A stretch of 64,000 bases of DNA from Leptospira dzoumogneensis (GTDB lineage Bacteria > Spirochaetota > Leptospiria > Leptospirales > Leptospiraceae), in the NCBI RefSeq assembly GCF_004770895.1, contig NZ_RQHS01000019.1:310001-374000 (forward strand), read 5' to 3'. A model generated the notes under the pieces. The model searched no databases, had not been told where the DNA came from, and saw only the letters and a list, made by a program, of their open reading frames with translations. Positions 18,320 to 29,160 of this stretch are shown one piece after another. How positions within the stretch are numbered: position 1 is the first letter of the stretch; each line of letters starts with the position of its first letter. The position numbers were made by a program, and so were the translations under genes.

Positions 18320-18467
18320 AATAGTTCTCCTAAGAAATATATAAGCAGGGAAAACCTGTCCCTTTCGCACAGAGGTCTAAAAAAGATTTCCCATTTTGCG
18401 AGAATAGGTATATTTTGGATAAATTCATCGAAATAAACCCCTACCCTAATCAAGGAAGGAATACAAC

Positions 18468-19025
18468 ATGGTAAAAAAAATTCTCAATATCCTGCTCATC
18501 GGTGCAACGGTTTTTTCCTTAGCTCTTTGCTCTTCTGCAGACAACAAAGACCAAGCGGCTCCTGAGCCTGGAGAACAAAATTCCGCAGCTTCTCGTAACG
18601 TCAACGTAGACTCTCCTGCAGACGCTATCAATAATCAAATTAAAGACTTCCGCTATCCAGACGGGATCACTCGTCCAGGATTCAGCTACAAAAAAGCTGA
18701 TGTTAGCGCGGGAGATTTCAGCGAGTGGGCAAAAGTTAATATTTCTGTTCTTAAAGACGGAATTTCTAAACTTCCAGATTCTTGGGCATTAGAGATCACT
18801 GGTCACACCGACCAAGTAGGACCTGAAGAAGCAGAAGGCGATAAAAAAGGAAACGTTTTCTACGGAGAAATTCGTGCGAAAGCAGTTAAACAATCCTTAG
18901 TGAAACAAGGAATTCCTGCAAATCGTATCGTTACTAAGAGCGCAGGTTCTTCTTCTCCAGTTTCCGGATTAGATGCAAAAGATCCTAAAAACCGCAGAGT
19001 AACCTTCAAGTTTGTTCAACAATAA
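18468..19025 (+). CDS. loa22: Loa22, OmpA-domain outer-membrane lipoprotein
   Basis: 185 residues. Lipoprotein signal peptide with cleavage before the Cys in FSLALCSS, an Ala/Pro-rich linker, the segment [19 protein letters not shown], and a C-terminal OmpA domain that binds peptidoglycan: [31 protein letters not shown] and [11 protein letters not shown]. This is recognisable as the Leptospira Loa22 protein, a surface lipoprotein shown in L. interrogans to be needed for virulence, here a few residues shorter than the pathogen form. Strong ribosome site (AAGGAAGG) and its own terminator; monocistronic. TATATT near 18409 may be its -10. Confidence 0.95.
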   Translation: MVKKILNILLIGATVFSLALCSSADNKDQAAPEPGEQNSAASRNVNVDSPADAINNQIKDFRYPDGITRPGFSYKKADVSAGDFSEWAKVNISVLKDGISKLPDSWALEITGHTDQVGPEEAEGDKKGNVFYGEIRAKAVKQSLVKQGIPANRIVTKSAGSSSPVSGLDAKDPKNRRVTFKFVQQ

Positions 19026-19048
19026 TCAGTAGGGTTTCGATCCGAATT

Positions 19049-19082
19049 AAAAAGGCAGTGTGAAAACACTGCCTTTTTTTAT
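19049..19082. terminator. bidirectional terminator between loa22 and fumC
   Basis: GGCAGTGT-GAAA-ACACTGCC hairpin (stem 19054-19073) flanked by A5 on the left and T7 on the right, so it works for loa22 on the plus strand and for fumC on the minus strand. Confidence 0.93.
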
Positions 19083-19114
19083 ACCTATACGGTTTTGAGA
19101 ACTTTCAAGCCTTA

Positions 19115-20509
19115 TCAATCCACACCTGGAGAGATCATTTTTTCAGGAAGAACCCATTGGTCAAATTGCTCGGAAGTCAATAAACCAAGTTCAATTCCGG
19201 ATTCTTTCAGACTAGTTCCTTTTTTGTGAGCGTTCTTAGCGATCTTAGCTGCATTATCATAACCGATATGCGGATTAAGAGCAGTCACAAGCATCAAACT
19301 ATTCTTCAAATGTTCTTTGATATTTTCCTTATTAGGTTCTATTCCTCTCGCACAATGTTCTTCGAAAGAGACTGCAGAGTCCGCTAATAGACGAATGGAG
19401 TTCAGAACATTATGAATGATCAGAGGTTTGAAAACGTTCAACTCGAAGTTTCCGGAAGCGCCGCCTATATTCACAGCTACATCATTCGCGATCACTTGAG
19501 AAGCTACCATGGTCATTTGTTCCGACTGAGTAGGATTCACTTTTCCAGGCATGATAGAAGATCCCGGTTCATTCTCCGGAATAGAGATCTCACCGATCCC
19601 GCATCTAGGACCTGAAGACAACCATCTCACATCGTTTGCGATCTTCATAAAAGAAGCTGCGATCGTTTTTAGAACTCCATGAGTTTCTACTAAAGAATCG
19701 TGAGCAGCCAAAGCCTCGAATTTGTTCTCAGCAGAAGTAAAAGGAAGTCCGGTTTCCTTAGCGATTTGAGCGGCAGCCTTTACAGCAAATTCAGGGTGAG
19801 TGTTTAGTCCAGTACCTACTGCAGTTCCGCCAAGAGCCAATCTATATACCGAAGGAAGAACGGACTTCACTCTTTCAATATTGTATTCTAATTGTTTTAC
19901 GTAACCGGAGAATTCTTGTCCAAGAGTTAAAGGAGTCGCATCCTGTAAGTGAGTTCTTCCTATCTTGATGATATCTTTGAACTCGTCAGACTTCTTCTTT
20001 AGAGTATTCTTCAATTGTTCTAATGCAGGCAAAAGTTTATTCACTAATTGTTCCGCAGCAGCAATATGCATAGCTGTAGGAAAAGTATCATTAGAAGATT
20101 GTGCCTTATTTACATCGTCATTCGGATGGATCGGTTTTTTAGAACCTTTTACTCCTCCTGCAATCTCAATCGCACGATTGGAGATCACTTCGTTGGAGTT
20201 CATATTGGTTTGGGTTCCGGAACCTGTCTGCCAAACGCTTAGAGGAAAATGTTCGTCCAATTTTCCGGAGATCACTTCGTCTGCGGCTTGAACGATCAGA
20301 TTTTTTTTCTCATCAGTCAAAAGACCAAGCTGAGCGTTTACGATAGCCGCTGATTTTTTAAGAACTCCAAGAGCACGGATCATTTCCCTTGGGAAACGAT
20401 CGTTCCCGATATGAAAGTGATGAAGAGACCTTTCGGTTTGAGCGCCCCAGTATTTGGAATCGTCTACCTGGATTTCTCCCATGGAGTCGGTTTCGATTCT
20501 AGTTTTCAT
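19115..20509 (-). CDS. fumC: class II fumarate hydratase FumC
   Basis: Interconverts fumarate and malate in the TCA cycle. 464 residues, close to the usual 467. Start at the ATG at 20509, which has GGAGG six bases upstream, rather than an in-frame start at 20524. Family signatures: [14 protein letters not shown] (about 98-111), [27 protein letters not shown] and the fumarase/aspartase signature [13 protein letters not shown] near 316. Soluble homotetramer expected, no iron-sulfur cluster. Stands alone between the Loa22 terminator and the 701-residue orphan gene. Confidence 0.97.
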   Translation of the reverse strand: MKTRIETDSMGEIQVDDSKYWGAQTERSLHHFHIGNDRFPREMIRALGVLKKSAAIVNAQLGLLTDEKKNLIVQAADEVISGKLDEHFPLSVWQTGSGTQTNMNSNEVISNRAIEIAGGVKGSKKPIHPNDDVNKAQSSNDTFPTAMHIAAAEQLVNKLLPALEQLKNTLKKKSDEFKDIIKIGRTHLQDATPLTLGQEFSGYVKQLEYNIERVKSVLPSVYRLALGGTAVGTGLNTHPEFAVKAAAQIAKETGLPFTSAENKFEALAAHDSLVETHGVLKTIAASFMKIANDVRWLSSGPRCGIGEISIPENEPGSSIMPGKVNPTQSEQMTMVASQVIANDVAVNIGGASGNFELNVFKPLIIHNVLNSIRLLADSAVSFEEHCARGIEPNKENIKEHLKNSLMLVTALNPHIGYDNAAKIAKNAHKKGTSLKESGIELGLLTSEQFDQWVLPEKMISPGVD

Positions 20510-20592
20510 GAATCCTCCGTTCAATAGTAATGAATTGATCGGGTTGGATTTTCCGGGATCGGAACGAATGTCCTAATCAGAACTTGGAGTGA

Positions 20593-22698
20593 TCACTCGT
20601 CTCGGAATTTGCGAAGAGTATCCGCTAGGGCTGCAAACTCCGGTTTTTTGGCGGTGACATTCTCCAAATATTCCAAGGTAGAATCCAACCAGGCGGAATC
20701 GGATTCCAACTCTTTCCGTATAAATACATGCCGGATAGAATTCATGGAGCGAATCTCGATATATCTCCGCTTCTGGTCATAATACATAAGGTCGGCTACT
20801 TTGTCTTTTCCGAATTCCGGAGAAGAACTAGCATTCACTACTTCATCCAGCCATATTATTCCGTTATTTTTGCGGTCCACGTAATCTATCGCTTTCTGGA
20901 CTTTCGCCGGGATCAAAGTGGATTTTTCCTTAGGACCTACTAAGACTCCCAATGACTTTTTCTTTTTAGGAGCTTCCTTTTCAGGCTCCGCAGAAGGTCC
21001 GCTGTTTGGAGACTTCTTACTTTGTTTGGAAGATTGGAATTCGTCAGCAGGCTCTATGTCTTTTTTAGGAGAAGGAGAAAGATTCACACCAAACAAACCA
21101 AGGATCCATTCCAAAAGTTTTACCAAGATAGATTTGGAATCTTGGATCGCTTTCAGTCTTTGTTTTTCGGTTTCTTTTTCCCAATCTGCAATCGCTTTAG
21201 AAAGACGTATCTGCTCATCTATCGCAATTTCGGAATCCACACCTTCTACTACATCCTTTAGAAAAGCGTAAATTCCTTTAGGCTGTCCGTTCTTGCGGAT
21301 CAAAGTATGGATAGAAGTCCTTCTTTCTTTATTACTTAAAAAAGAAGAAACCACATTCTCCAAAGCGAGAGCCACGATCCCGGGACCTGCTCCAGTTACT
21401 TTTTCTCTAGTAAGGATATCATTTCGAGTTTTGAATCTTTCCAGCACCTGATCCAGAACTTCCGTTTTAGTCAGGCCTGCTGCTTGGATAGAAGAGTCCT
21501 TGATCTTTAAAGCACCGGCATCTACAACAAGCGGTTCTTTGGATTCTCTGATACGGATGACCATATCACTAAATGCTAAATTGATAAGTGACTCTTTTCT
21601 CAAACTGGAAAGAGAAGACATGGAACTTAATAATATATCGAAAGATTGTAAAAATATGTCGGAGCCTTCCCAAGTTTTACCGGAAGTAAACGCAGGGTGT
21701 TTGGATAATTCTCTTAAATAGTCCGGACCTTGTTCGGTTCCGGAAGGTTTGATCCATCCAACCTGCTCCCCGGGGAGAAGTGAGATTAAGATCTTTCTAG
21801 ATAAACCTATAAATAATTCGAAAATGATCTCTAACTCGGTCTCTTCATTTGCATTCGGTTTTTTGGTATCTAGAGAAGTTTCACCCACGAGTTCTTCTAA
21901 AGAAGGTTGGATCACATGGAATTCCAAATGAAGTCTTAATAAAGGAGGACGGCTCCCTCTTTTTTCTAACGCAAGTAACGCGTCCGGGACCGCTTTGATC
22001 TGGGATAAAAATGCAACGATCTCATTCGGCTTCTTGCTCAAAAGGGAAATTAAAGAAGTGAGTATATCTTCTCTGACCTTAAAATTCCTTTGTAGAAAAG
22101 ATTCTACAGAAAGAGTTTTAACATTCCTCATAGAATAAGGAAGATTTCTGGAATCTTGGAAATCCAAAAGATTTCCTTTCTCATCCGTGTTCAGGTATTG
22201 TCTTATTACCCAATCCCTTAACTCTCCAGCGGACCTTCTATCCGCTAGATTCATATCTCTCCGGAGGATGAATTGTAAAAACGCGGCCGCAGACTGAGCT
22301 AAACAAGCCGACTTGATCTTTTGGATCTGATCCGCTCTTCTGGAAGCTGGACGGATAGCAACATTAGCTAATCCTAATTCTTTTGTTTCTTCCGAAACGA
22401 ATAGATATTGGTAGAGAACGAATCCGTTCTTATCTTCGAAATATTTTAGATCCGCGGGTTTTAGAAATTGTAACTGTTCGAATTTTGCGAGAGCGAAAGG
22501 AGAATAATTGAATAAGAAGAAGTTCTCCACTCCCTTCTCGATCAGATCCAAATCCCTCATTGCTTTAGGAGTTGTTTGGAGAAGAAGGTTACGAAGTTCC
22601 TCTTCCGGGATCAGATCGATACGATCTACCGGAATGACGCCATCTTCCGAGAGCGGATTCGAAGCCGGGGGCGTGGAATTACTTTCCATTTCGGGCAT
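20593..22698 (-). CDS. large orphan protein, 701 residues, Leptospira-type
   Basis: I recognise no family. Acidic, largely helical, no signal peptide; the only strongly hydrophobic piece is short (KLLEWILGLFGVNL, about 545-558). The layout is a long N-terminal part (1-450), a helical Lys/Glu-rich part, a Ser/Pro/Lys-rich linker (about 560-600), and a C-terminal domain of about 100 residues beginning IPAKVQKAIDYVDRK. Linker plus C-domain resembles the arrangement in the 30004 orphan. Start at ATG 22698 with GGGAAG upstream. It lies between fumC and malic enzyme but with gaps, so it is probably its own unit. Confidence 0.7.
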   Translation of the reverse strand: MPEMESNSTPPASNPLSEDGVIPVDRIDLIPEEELRNLLLQTTPKAMRDLDLIEKGVENFFLFNYSPFALAKFEQLQFLKPADLKYFEDKNGFVLYQYLFVSEETKELGLANVAIRPASRRADQIQKIKSACLAQSAAAFLQFILRRDMNLADRRSAGELRDWVIRQYLNTDEKGNLLDFQDSRNLPYSMRNVKTLSVESFLQRNFKVREDILTSLISLLSKKPNEIVAFLSQIKAVPDALLALEKRGSRPPLLRLHLEFHVIQPSLEELVGETSLDTKKPNANEETELEIIFELFIGLSRKILISLLPGEQVGWIKPSGTEQGPDYLRELSKHPAFTSGKTWEGSDIFLQSFDILLSSMSSLSSLRKESLINLAFSDMVIRIRESKEPLVVDAGALKIKDSSIQAAGLTKTEVLDQVLERFKTRNDILTREKVTGAGPGIVALALENVVSSFLSNKERRTSIHTLIRKNGQPKGIYAFLKDVVEGVDSEIAIDEQIRLSKAIADWEKETEKQRLKAIQDSKSILVKLLEWILGLFGVNLSPSPKKDIEPADEFQSSKQSKKSPNSGPSAEPEKEAPKKKKSLGVLVGPKEKSTLIPAKVQKAIDYVDRKNNGIIWLDEVVNASSSPEFGKDKVADLMYYDQKRRYIEIRSMNSIRHVFIRKELESDSAWLDSTLEYLENVTAKKPEFAALADTLRKFRDE

Positions 22699-22834
22699 AA
22701 ATTCTTCCCTTTTGCTCCGATCTTGATTTGGCTTTTTGTTTAAGCCGAGCTAGTATAATATTTTCGGAAACAAATACATGCTTTCTTGAGCAAGTTCTAA
22801 GGGTTTAGACGCCAAATTCTAAAGATTCCCCGTT

Positions 22835-24097
22835 TTAAGACCTCATCAAACCTTCTAAGAAAGAAACGTAATTTTCCCTTCCTGGATAAGGTCTTCTTGC
22901 AGTTCCACTTTGGACTGCTGCTTCTGCAACTGCAGGAGCCACATGATACAATACCCTTTGATCAAAAGGTTTCGGGATCAGATAATCAGGACCGAATACG
23001 AATTTTTCTCCGCCGTAAGCAAGACTAACTGCATCCGGAACTTCCATCCTAGCGAGTTCCGCCAATGCACGAGCCGCAGCCAATTTCATTTCCAGAGTAA
23101 TATGTTTGGCTCTTACATCCAAAGCGCCTCTGAAAATGAATGGGAAACCTAATACGTTATTCACTTGGTTCGGCATATCGCTTCTTCCGGTTCCCATGAT
23201 AATATCAGGACGAACCTTTTTAGCGATTGCATACGGAATTTCAGGATCAGGGTTTGCCAAAGCAAAGATAACCGGATTCGGAGCCATGGATTTTACCATG
23301 TCTTCGGTAACCATGTCCGCTACCGAAACTCCCACAAAAATATCCGCATCCTGCATAACGTCTGCAAGAGTACGCGCGTTTGTTTTCTGAGCGTATCTTT
23401 GTTTGGTAGAATTTAGGTCCGTTCTTTCAGTGTGGATCACACCTTTTGTATCCACTAAGAATATATGTTCCTTTCGGATACCTATATGTTGGACTAATTC
23501 TGCGATCGCGATCCCTGCAGCTCCCGCTCCACAGACCACCATCTTTACATCGCTGGGACGTTTCTTGTTGATCTCGAATGCATTCAAAAGTCCCGCAACA
23601 GTGATAATTGCTGTCCCGTGTTGGTCATCATGGAAGACCGGGATATTCATCCTTTTGATGAGTTCTTCTTCTATATAAAAACTTTCAGGTGCCTTAATGT
23701 CTTCTAGGTTGATACCGCCGAAAGTAGGCTCAAGCATCTTGACTGCTTTAATAAAATCGTCCGGATCTTTGGCATCTACTTCAATGTCGAAAACGTCTAT
23801 CCCAGCGAATTTTTTGAAAAGTACCGCCTTACCTTCCATCACAGGTTTTCCTGCGGCGGGTCCGATATCTCCCAGACCTAAGATTGCGGTTCCGTTAGTG
23901 ATAATTCCTACCAGATTCCCTTTATTGGTGTATTCATACACCAGATCCGGATTTTCTTTAATTTCCAGACAAGGATAAGCAACTCCCGGTGAGTATGCTA
24001 AGGATAAGTCGAATGAATCTTTAGTCGGCTTTGTCGGAACAACTTGTATTTTACCCTTTGGATGAAGGGAATGATATTCGAGGGATTTTTCTCTCAT
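22835..24097 (-). CDS. NAD(P)-dependent malic enzyme
   Basis: Oxidatively decarboxylates malate to pyruvate. 420 residues, the short bacterial form without the phosphotransacetylase extension of MaeB. Motifs: [15 protein letters not shown] (about 31-45) with the catalytic Tyr, [15 protein letters not shown] with the catalytic Lys near 94, [10 protein letters not shown] (metal and substrate site, near 155), and the Rossmann loop [15 protein letters not shown] near 188. Together with fumC nearby it links the TCA cycle to pyruvate. NAD versus NADP preference is not readable. Confidence 0.95.
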   Translation of the reverse strand: MREKSLEYHSLHPKGKIQVVPTKPTKDSFDLSLAYSPGVAYPCLEIKENPDLVYEYTNKGNLVGIITNGTAILGLGDIGPAAGKPVMEGKAVLFKKFAGIDVFDIEVDAKDPDDFIKAVKMLEPTFGGINLEDIKAPESFYIEEELIKRMNIPVFHDDQHGTAIITVAGLLNAFEINKKRPSDVKMVVCGAGAAGIAIAELVQHIGIRKEHIFLVDTKGVIHTERTDLNSTKQRYAQKTNARTLADVMQDADIFVGVSVADMVTEDMVKSMAPNPVIFALANPDPEIPYAIAKKVRPDIIMGTGRSDMPNQVNNVLGFPFIFRGALDVRAKHITLEMKLAAARALAELARMEVPDAVSLAYGGEKFVFGPDYLIPKPFDQRVLYHVAPAVAEAAVQSGTARRPYPGRENYVSFLEGLMRS

Positions 24098-24156
24098 AAC
24101 GATAAAACCAATTTTTCGACGATCGGGCCTAGGTTCTATTCTATTTCTGAAAGAGC

Positions 24157-25533
24157 TTATTTCCCAACGCAGAATTTACTAAAAATTCTTCCTAAAATTT
24201 CTTCGGTGTCCACTCTTCCATTTACTTCTCCGATTTGTTCCAAAGCGGAATCTATTTCTTTGATGTAAATTTCAGCCGGAGCGCCTTCTTCCATTAAAGT
24301 AAGACAGTTTTCCAGGCTTCGAGTGATAGAAGAAAAATGAAATCTATTCCTTTCTTCCAAAAGGACATAATCTTCTGAACTTTCTAAACCTTGTAGTTTG
24401 AAGGAAATTTCGGAGACCAAGGTATCGAGACCTTGTCTGGACTTGCAGGAAACTTCGACCAGGACGGTGCCAGGATAATTTTTCTTTAAGATATATTCAG
24501 GATCCCAGCTTGGATCTCTTATATCCGATTTATTCGCTGCAACTATGGCGCCTTCTAATTTAGATCTGTTCTCTTCTGCAAACTTGTCCCAATCGTTCTT
24601 CTGAGATACATCGATCACGAAAAGTCTTACATCCGCTTGGGAGAATTCTTTCTCACTTCTTTCAATCCCCATCTTCTCTATCTTATCGCCGGTCTCTCTC
24701 ACACCTGCGGTATCTATGAGTCTGATAGGAACTCCTGAGAGTAAAAAGTCCTCACTGATATAATCTCGAGTGGTGCCTGGGATTTCGGAAATGATAGAAC
24801 GATCTCTTCCCAGGATCAGGTTCATCAAACTGGACTTGCCGGTATTCGGTTCTCCATACAATACAACTCTGCTTCTTTCCAGCAGAGTTTCCGTATCACT
24901 GGATCTTTTGAGAAGGTTGGAACAAATCGCTGAAATAGAACGAATTCTTTTTTTTCTTTCTTCAAGGGATTCGAATGTAAGATCTTCTGTGGAAAAATCG
25001 ATCTCCGCTTCGCATTCCGCTTTGAGAGAGATGAGTTGGCTTCTGAGATTCGAAGCGAGTCTGGAAATTTCTCCGAACGCATTCTTTTGGGCCAACTCCA
25101 ATTCGAATCTGGAACGAGCGCCTATAATTCTTCCGATAGCTTCCGCTTCGTTTAGATCTATTTTACCGTTTAAGAATGCTCTTTTAGTGAACTCGCCTTG
25201 TTTGGCCGGTCTTGCTCCGGAACGAAACAAACATTCTAAAGCTTCTCTAAGTAAGATCGGATTTCCGTGAGTATGTATCTCGCATAGATCTTCTCCGGTA
25301 AAAGAATTCGGTCCTGCGAAATAGATAAAAACTACTTGGTCTAATTTTTTCTCCCCATCTACAAAACGACAGGTGTATGCGTTACGAGGTTTGATGGAAG
25401 AAAGTGGAAAGGCTCCTTCAAAAAAGGATAAATGCCTATAGGCGATAGGAAGTGCTTCCGGTCCGGATAACCGAAGAATGCCAATGGCACCGGCCCCGGA
25501 AGCTGTGGAGATAGCCGCTATCGTATCAGCCAC
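24157..25533 (-). CDS. mnmE: tRNA uridine-34 modification GTPase MnmE
   Basis: With MnmG it makes the 5-carboxymethylaminomethyl group at the wobble uridine of certain tRNAs. 458 residues. The folate-binding N-domain begins [19 protein letters not shown]; the G domain lies inside the helical domain with [12 protein letters not shown] (P-loop, about 231), PGTTRDY, DTAG and NKSD; and the C-terminus is FCVGK, where the Cys is the conserved catalytic residue (consensus FCIGK). Start codon GTG at 25533, six bases after the jag stop, in the conserved rpmH-mnmE block. Confidence 0.97.
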   Translation of the reverse strand: MADTIAAISTASGAGAIGILRLSGPEALPIAYRHLSFFEGAFPLSSIKPRNAYTCRFVDGEKKLDQVVFIYFAGPNSFTGEDLCEIHTHGNPILLREALECLFRSGARPAKQGEFTKRAFLNGKIDLNEAEAIGRIIGARSRFELELAQKNAFGEISRLASNLRSQLISLKAECEAEIDFSTEDLTFESLEERKKRIRSISAICSNLLKRSSDTETLLERSRVVLYGEPNTGKSSLMNLILGRDRSIISEIPGTTRDYISEDFLLSGVPIRLIDTAGVRETGDKIEKMGIERSEKEFSQADVRLFVIDVSQKNDWDKFAEENRSKLEGAIVAANKSDIRDPSWDPEYILKKNYPGTVLVEVSCKSRQGLDTLVSEISFKLQGLESSEDYVLLEERNRFHFSSITRSLENCLTLMEEGAPAEIYIKEIDSALEQIGEVNGRVDTEEILGRIFSKFCVGK

Positions 25534-25539
25534 GACCGA

Positions 25540-26250
25540 TCAGTAGTCGTTTACTTCCTCGAGTAAGTCCCCGTTAGGACTTTTATCGACGACGTCTTTG
25601 TACTTGTGTCTGTCTTTCATCGGAATGATGCGAACTTTTTTATAAGTTCCGTTCCCTTCCGATCTGGTGAAAACTTTTTCGTTCTCTTGAAGAGCCATGT
25701 GAACGATCCTTCTCTCGAAAGGATTCATTGGCTCAAGTAATTTGGACTTACCGGATTTTGCTACAGAAGAGGCTACCGACTTGCTCAATCTGATCAAGGA
25801 CAGTTCTCTTTTGTCTCTGTAAGATTCGGTATCCAGTACGATCTTACGACCGTGACGGATCTTAGAATCCACCATCAAGTTTACCAAAAATTGAAGAGCG
25901 TCTAAAGTAGCTCCTCTCTTTCCGATAATCAGTCCGGACTCGCGGCTGGTAAGTTCAATATAGATCTTTCCGTCCACGTCTCCCATTCCGACAACTTCCG
26001 CTTCCACTCCCATCTTGCGGAGAAGTGTAAGCACTACTCCGTGGATGATCTTTTCAGCCGGAATATCGAAGTTCGAAACGAATGCTCGAACCACTGCCGG
26101 TTTTTTTTGTGTTAAACCTAAAAATCCAGACTTACCGGATTCGACAGTTTCGAAACGAATGTCTCCGGGTTCTAGTCTTAAGGTTTCTAACGCGATCTCT
26201 TCAGCCTCGGCTTTTGTTTTTCCTTCGGCTTCGAAAATATAGTTTTCCAT
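25540..26250 (-). CDS. Jag/KhpB-like RNA-binding protein (Jag-N, KH, R3H)
   Basis: 236 residues. Jag-N domain at the start ([19 protein letters not shown]), KH domain in the middle with [20 protein letters not shown] (GxxG loop at about 114) and an R3H domain at the end with [16 protein letters not shown]. In other bacteria it binds many RNAs with its KhpA partner and affects cell division. Position between yidC and mnmE is the conserved one. GAGG ribosome site. The C-terminal tail is short and acidic. Confidence 0.93.
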   Translation of the reverse strand: MENYIFEAEGKTKAEAEEIALETLRLEPGDIRFETVESGKSGFLGLTQKKPAVVRAFVSNFDIPAEKIIHGVVLTLLRKMGVEAEVVGMGDVDGKIYIELTSRESGLIIGKRGATLDALQFLVNLMVDSKIRHGRKIVLDTESYRDKRELSLIRLSKSVASSVAKSGKSKLLEPMNPFERRIVHMALQENEKVFTRSEGNGTYKKVRIIPMKDRHKYKDVVDKSPNGDLLEEVNDY

Positions 26251-26272
26251 ATCGTATCCTCGATATATGAAT

Positions 26273-28126
26273 TCACACTTTTACAGGGGTTTCGTCTTTC
26301 TTACGAATATTGGTTACCCACTGTTGAGCAATGGAAAGGACGTTAGTCACAGTCCAATACAATGTCAGTCCGGACGGCATACTCCAGAGGAAGAACACCA
26401 TCATAACAGGCATTAAATACATCATCATTTTTTGGTTCGGGTCAGTTTGCACCGATGTCAGTTTCATAGAAAGGAACTGAGTTCCGACCATCAATAATAC
26501 TAATAAGTTAATAGAAAGTCCGGTCGCAGAAAGGAACGGAATTGCCGGAGAAGTCCAGATAAAATCAGGCTCACTCAAATCCGAGATCCAAAGGAATGGA
26601 GACTTCCAAAGATCGATCGTATCCGCAAACGCAACATATAATGCGAAGAAGATAGGAAGTTGGATCAGCATAGGAAGACATCCGCCCAATTGAGAGAGCG
26701 GGTTCATATTATGCTTTTTGTAAAGTTCCAGCATCTTCTCTTGTTTTTTAGCCGGATCGTTCGCATACTTCTCGTTTAACTTTTTAAGTTCAGGAGAAAG
26801 TGCACTCATCTTCTTCATTGCCTCTGCCTGTTTCTGGTTGAGAGGATAGAAGACTAATTTGAATACTAATGCAAATAGTAGAATACCGAAACCGTAACTT
26901 GGGATCGTGTATTTATAAGATTGCTGCAAGAACCAAACGATACCGTTTCGGATCGGTGTAAAAATACCTTGGTTGAAGGATTTGTTCAGGTCTGCACTTA
27001 AACCTATAAAAGTGGACTTAGGATTTTTGAAAGGATCCAATTTAGGATCCCTGAACAACATCCCGTCCCATTCTCTAATTCCAACATAGTTTGCGAATTC
27101 AAGAGTTTCTTCTTTTCCAGGATCTAAAGTGATATTAGAATAAGCTAAAACAGTTCCTGTTTCGTTTTTCTTTCTATTATCTAAAAGAATTCCTTCTGCA
27201 GGGTGATTCAAAGTATCGGCTGCCGCTAAGAAGTAACGGCTGCCGGAACCGATATAGTCTACACCTTCTCCGCTGCTCCAAACTTCTTTATAAAACTCGT
27301 TTCCGTTCGGATGCCCGAAGATGAAGTTACGAATTCCTTCCCAGAATCCCCAAGCATCTCCACCGTCAGCGAAGTCTTTTTCGCTTCCGTCCATTCTATA
27401 CACACGGAAGAATTTAGAAAGTTCCTGAGCATTCGCCTCTCTCTCCAATGGAAGAGGTCCCAAACTTCCGAAAGTTCTTAAGTAAGCCGGTTTTTCGCGA
27501 TTTCCGAAATAGAGTTTTTCTTTTCCGATATTGGAGATTGTGATCTCCGTTTTGAAATAATTTTCGTGAGGGAAGAATCTAAATACTTTTTTAAGAAGAA
27601 CACCTTTCTCTGTAGCAGTGAATGTAACAGTTTGGTCTTCTTTATTCTCTTCCGCTTTAAAATTCAGATGGTTCCATTCTGAAGTAGCTACATCTTCTTT
27701 TCTATGGGAGAAGTTGAAGTCGAAACCTTTTCCTCTGGAAAGTTCGATCGCCTTGATCTTCTCACCTTCTACTTCGATCTCTTGGAAGTCTGCTCTGGTG
27801 ATATTGATCTCGTTCCCTTCTACATTCTTATAGTTTCGAATATAGAATTTTTCGATCCTTCCACCCAAACTGGAAAGAACAACTATATGTGCTTCCGTTT
27901 TGAATGTAAAAGTTCTTACATCTTTTGGATTCGTAGCCGCAGCAACAGGTTTAGGTTCGACCTTGGTTTCCTGTTTTACGTTTTCCTTATTTTCAACAGG
28001 AGTTTGTTCGGTCTTCTGTTGTTGTTTCGGTTTTCCTGCTTCCGGGTTGAAGTAATAGGTTACTAAGAACCAAACTCCCATGGATAAAATTAACGCGAGA
28101 AAAAGTCTGTTTTGTCTATCTTCCAT
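26273..28126 (-). CDS. yidC: membrane protein insertase YidC
   Basis: Inserts and folds inner-membrane proteins, alone or with SecYEG. 617 residues of the Gram-negative type: N-terminal helix ([19 protein letters not shown]), a Lys/Gln/Pro linker, a large periplasmic P1 domain (about 70-365) and the conserved C-terminal five-helix core with [24 protein letters not shown], the [17 protein letters not shown] cytoplasmic loop and [17 protein letters not shown] hydrophilic-groove Arg is not certain from reading alone. Two bases separate it from yidD. Confidence 0.97.
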   Translation of the reverse strand: MEDRQNRLFLALILSMGVWFLVTYYFNPEAGKPKQQQKTEQTPVENKENVKQETKVEPKPVAAATNPKDVRTFTFKTEAHIVVLSSLGGRIEKFYIRNYKNVEGNEINITRADFQEIEVEGEKIKAIELSRGKGFDFNFSHRKEDVATSEWNHLNFKAEENKEDQTVTFTATEKGVLLKKVFRFFPHENYFKTEITISNIGKEKLYFGNREKPAYLRTFGSLGPLPLEREANAQELSKFFRVYRMDGSEKDFADGGDAWGFWEGIRNFIFGHPNGNEFYKEVWSSGEGVDYIGSGSRYFLAAADTLNHPAEGILLDNRKKNETGTVLAYSNITLDPGKEETLEFANYVGIREWDGMLFRDPKLDPFKNPKSTFIGLSADLNKSFNQGIFTPIRNGIVWFLQQSYKYTIPSYGFGILLFALVFKLVFYPLNQKQAEAMKKMSALSPELKKLNEKYANDPAKKQEKMLELYKKHNMNPLSQLGGCLPMLIQLPIFFALYVAFADTIDLWKSPFLWISDLSEPDFIWTSPAIPFLSATGLSINLLVLLMVGTQFLSMKLTSVQTDPNQKMMMYLMPVMMVFFLWSMPSGLTLYWTVTNVLSIAQQWVTNIRKKDETPVKV

Positions 28127-28128
28127 TC

Positions 28129-28356
28129 CTAATTCCTTCTAGGGTTGGGTGGTAAAGGGTCTTCGCCGGCGGCGAATAGTGGATTACATTTTAAAATTCG
28201 TTTTGTGCTTAGATAAGTCGCCGACAAGAAATCATATTCTTGGAAGGCCTGCATTGCATATTCGGAACAGCTTGGATGAAATCTGCAGGAAGGCGGAAGA
28301 ATAGGTGAGATCCAACGTTTATAAAATCGGATCAGGAAGATGGCTAGTCGGTTCAT
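28129..28356 (-). CDS. yidD: membrane protein insertion efficiency factor YidD
   Basis: 75 residues. Motif [28 protein letters not shown] with the conserved cysteines and the later [17 protein letters not shown] is diagnostic. An amphipathic helix at the N-terminus associates with the inner membrane, where the protein aids YidC. The start overlaps the rnpA stop by four bases (ATGA) and its stop is two bases before yidC. Confidence 0.96.
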   Translation of the reverse strand: MNRLAIFLIRFYKRWISPILPPSCRFHPSCSEYAMQAFQEYDFLSATYLSTKRILKCNPLFAAGEDPLPPNPRRN

Positions 28357-28673
28357 TTTAATCTACGAGCTAATAGACCCAAACAAGCCAGAAGTTCGGT
28401 ATGATCTTTTTCGAATAGGCTCGGTTTCGCAAGTATCGCGATATCGAAACCCTTTGGAAAAAAGCCTGCCGTTTCGGCCACGGCGGCTCTTAATCTTCTC
28501 CGTATCCGGTTTCTACGAACGGCCTTACCGACCGAACGTTCGGGGCAGTATAAGAACCTGTTTTGATCCAGGCCGTTTCCCCGATAAATCACCGTGAGAG
28601 GAGAATTGGTTACCCGTTTTCCGGAAGCAAAAAGTTCCCGGATATCCTTCTTAGATGTAAGTGTCTCTTCTAT
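28353..28673 (-). CDS. rnpA: ribonuclease P protein component, start codon unconventional
   Basis: Protein subunit of RNase P, which matures the 5' ends of tRNAs. The conserved basic motif RRNRIRRRLRAAV and the C-terminal FDIAILAKPS are present. The family N-terminus continues upstream in the same frame as LTSKKDIRELFASGKRVTNS, so the GTG at 28592 is too far in; but between the rpmH stop (28685-28683) and that GTG there is no ATG, GTG or TTG. I place the start provisionally at ATA 28673, giving about 106 residues, a normal length. Initiation could rely on coupling to rpmH. A sequencing error is possible. Confidence 0.8.
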   Translation of the reverse strand: MEETLTSKKDIRELFASGKRVTNSPLTVIYRGNGLDQNRFLYCPERSVGKAVRRNRIRRRLRAAVAETAGFFPKGFDIAILAKPSLFEKDHTELLACLGLLARRLK

Positions 28674-28682
28674 ATGGGTTCG

Positions 28683-28844
28683 TTAGAATTTTTTACCAGT
28701 TCTTTCGTCAGAAACGGTCAACTTATAACGGCCTTTAGCTCTTCTGCGGGAAAGGACTTTTCTTCCGCCGGTGGTCGCCATTCTGGCGCGGAATCCGTGG
28801 GTACGAGCACGTTTGATCCGGCTGGGTTGGTATGTTCTTCTCAT
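28683..28844 (-). CDS. rpmH: 50S ribosomal protein L34
   Basis: 53 residues, Arg/Lys-rich, with the invariant [19 protein letters not shown] start and the [16 protein letters not shown] core typical of L34. Seven or so residues longer at the C-terminus than E. coli L34. First gene of the rnpA-yidD-yidC-jag-mnmE block. Its TAA stop is in frame with rnpA, leaving rnpA to start within the next 30 codons. Confidence 0.97.
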   Translation of the reverse strand: MRRTYQPSRIKRARTHGFRARMATTGGRKVLSRRRAKGRYKLTVSDERTGKKF

Positions 28845-28985
28845 ATGGTTCCCTGTATCTCTACTAAGATTGCGTCTTAAGACCCTGGGTAAGTCTTACC
28901 GGTTACCATTTTTGCCGGAGAACCAAGGGTCAATCCGTTTCTTGGACGGATTTTCACTATTAAATATAATGGAATAAATAATGGC

Positions 28986-29104
<119 letters not shown>

Positions 29105-29113
29105 ATCTGAGGA

Positions 29114-29142
29114 CAGTTTGAAAAATTTGCTTGTACTGTCAA
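29114..29142 (-). promoter_or_regulatory. 5S rRNA promoter
   Basis: Perfect -35 TTGACA (29142-29137) with a 17-base spacer and a weaker -10, AAACTG (29119-29114), about ten bases before the 5S terminus. It sits directly behind the mutM stop. Confidence 0.6.
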
Positions 29143-29160
29143 GCGCGATTTATTTCCGGT

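Noticed and set aside
20587..20598. Palindrome GAGTGATCACTC as an operator
   Set aside because: It is only 12 bp, lies over the end of the 20593 gene rather than before a start, and has no second copy.
28845..28985. Replication origin next to rpmH
   Set aside because: rpmH often borders dnaA and oriC, but no dnaA gene and no cluster of DnaA boxes is visible here; the neighbour is 5S rRNA.
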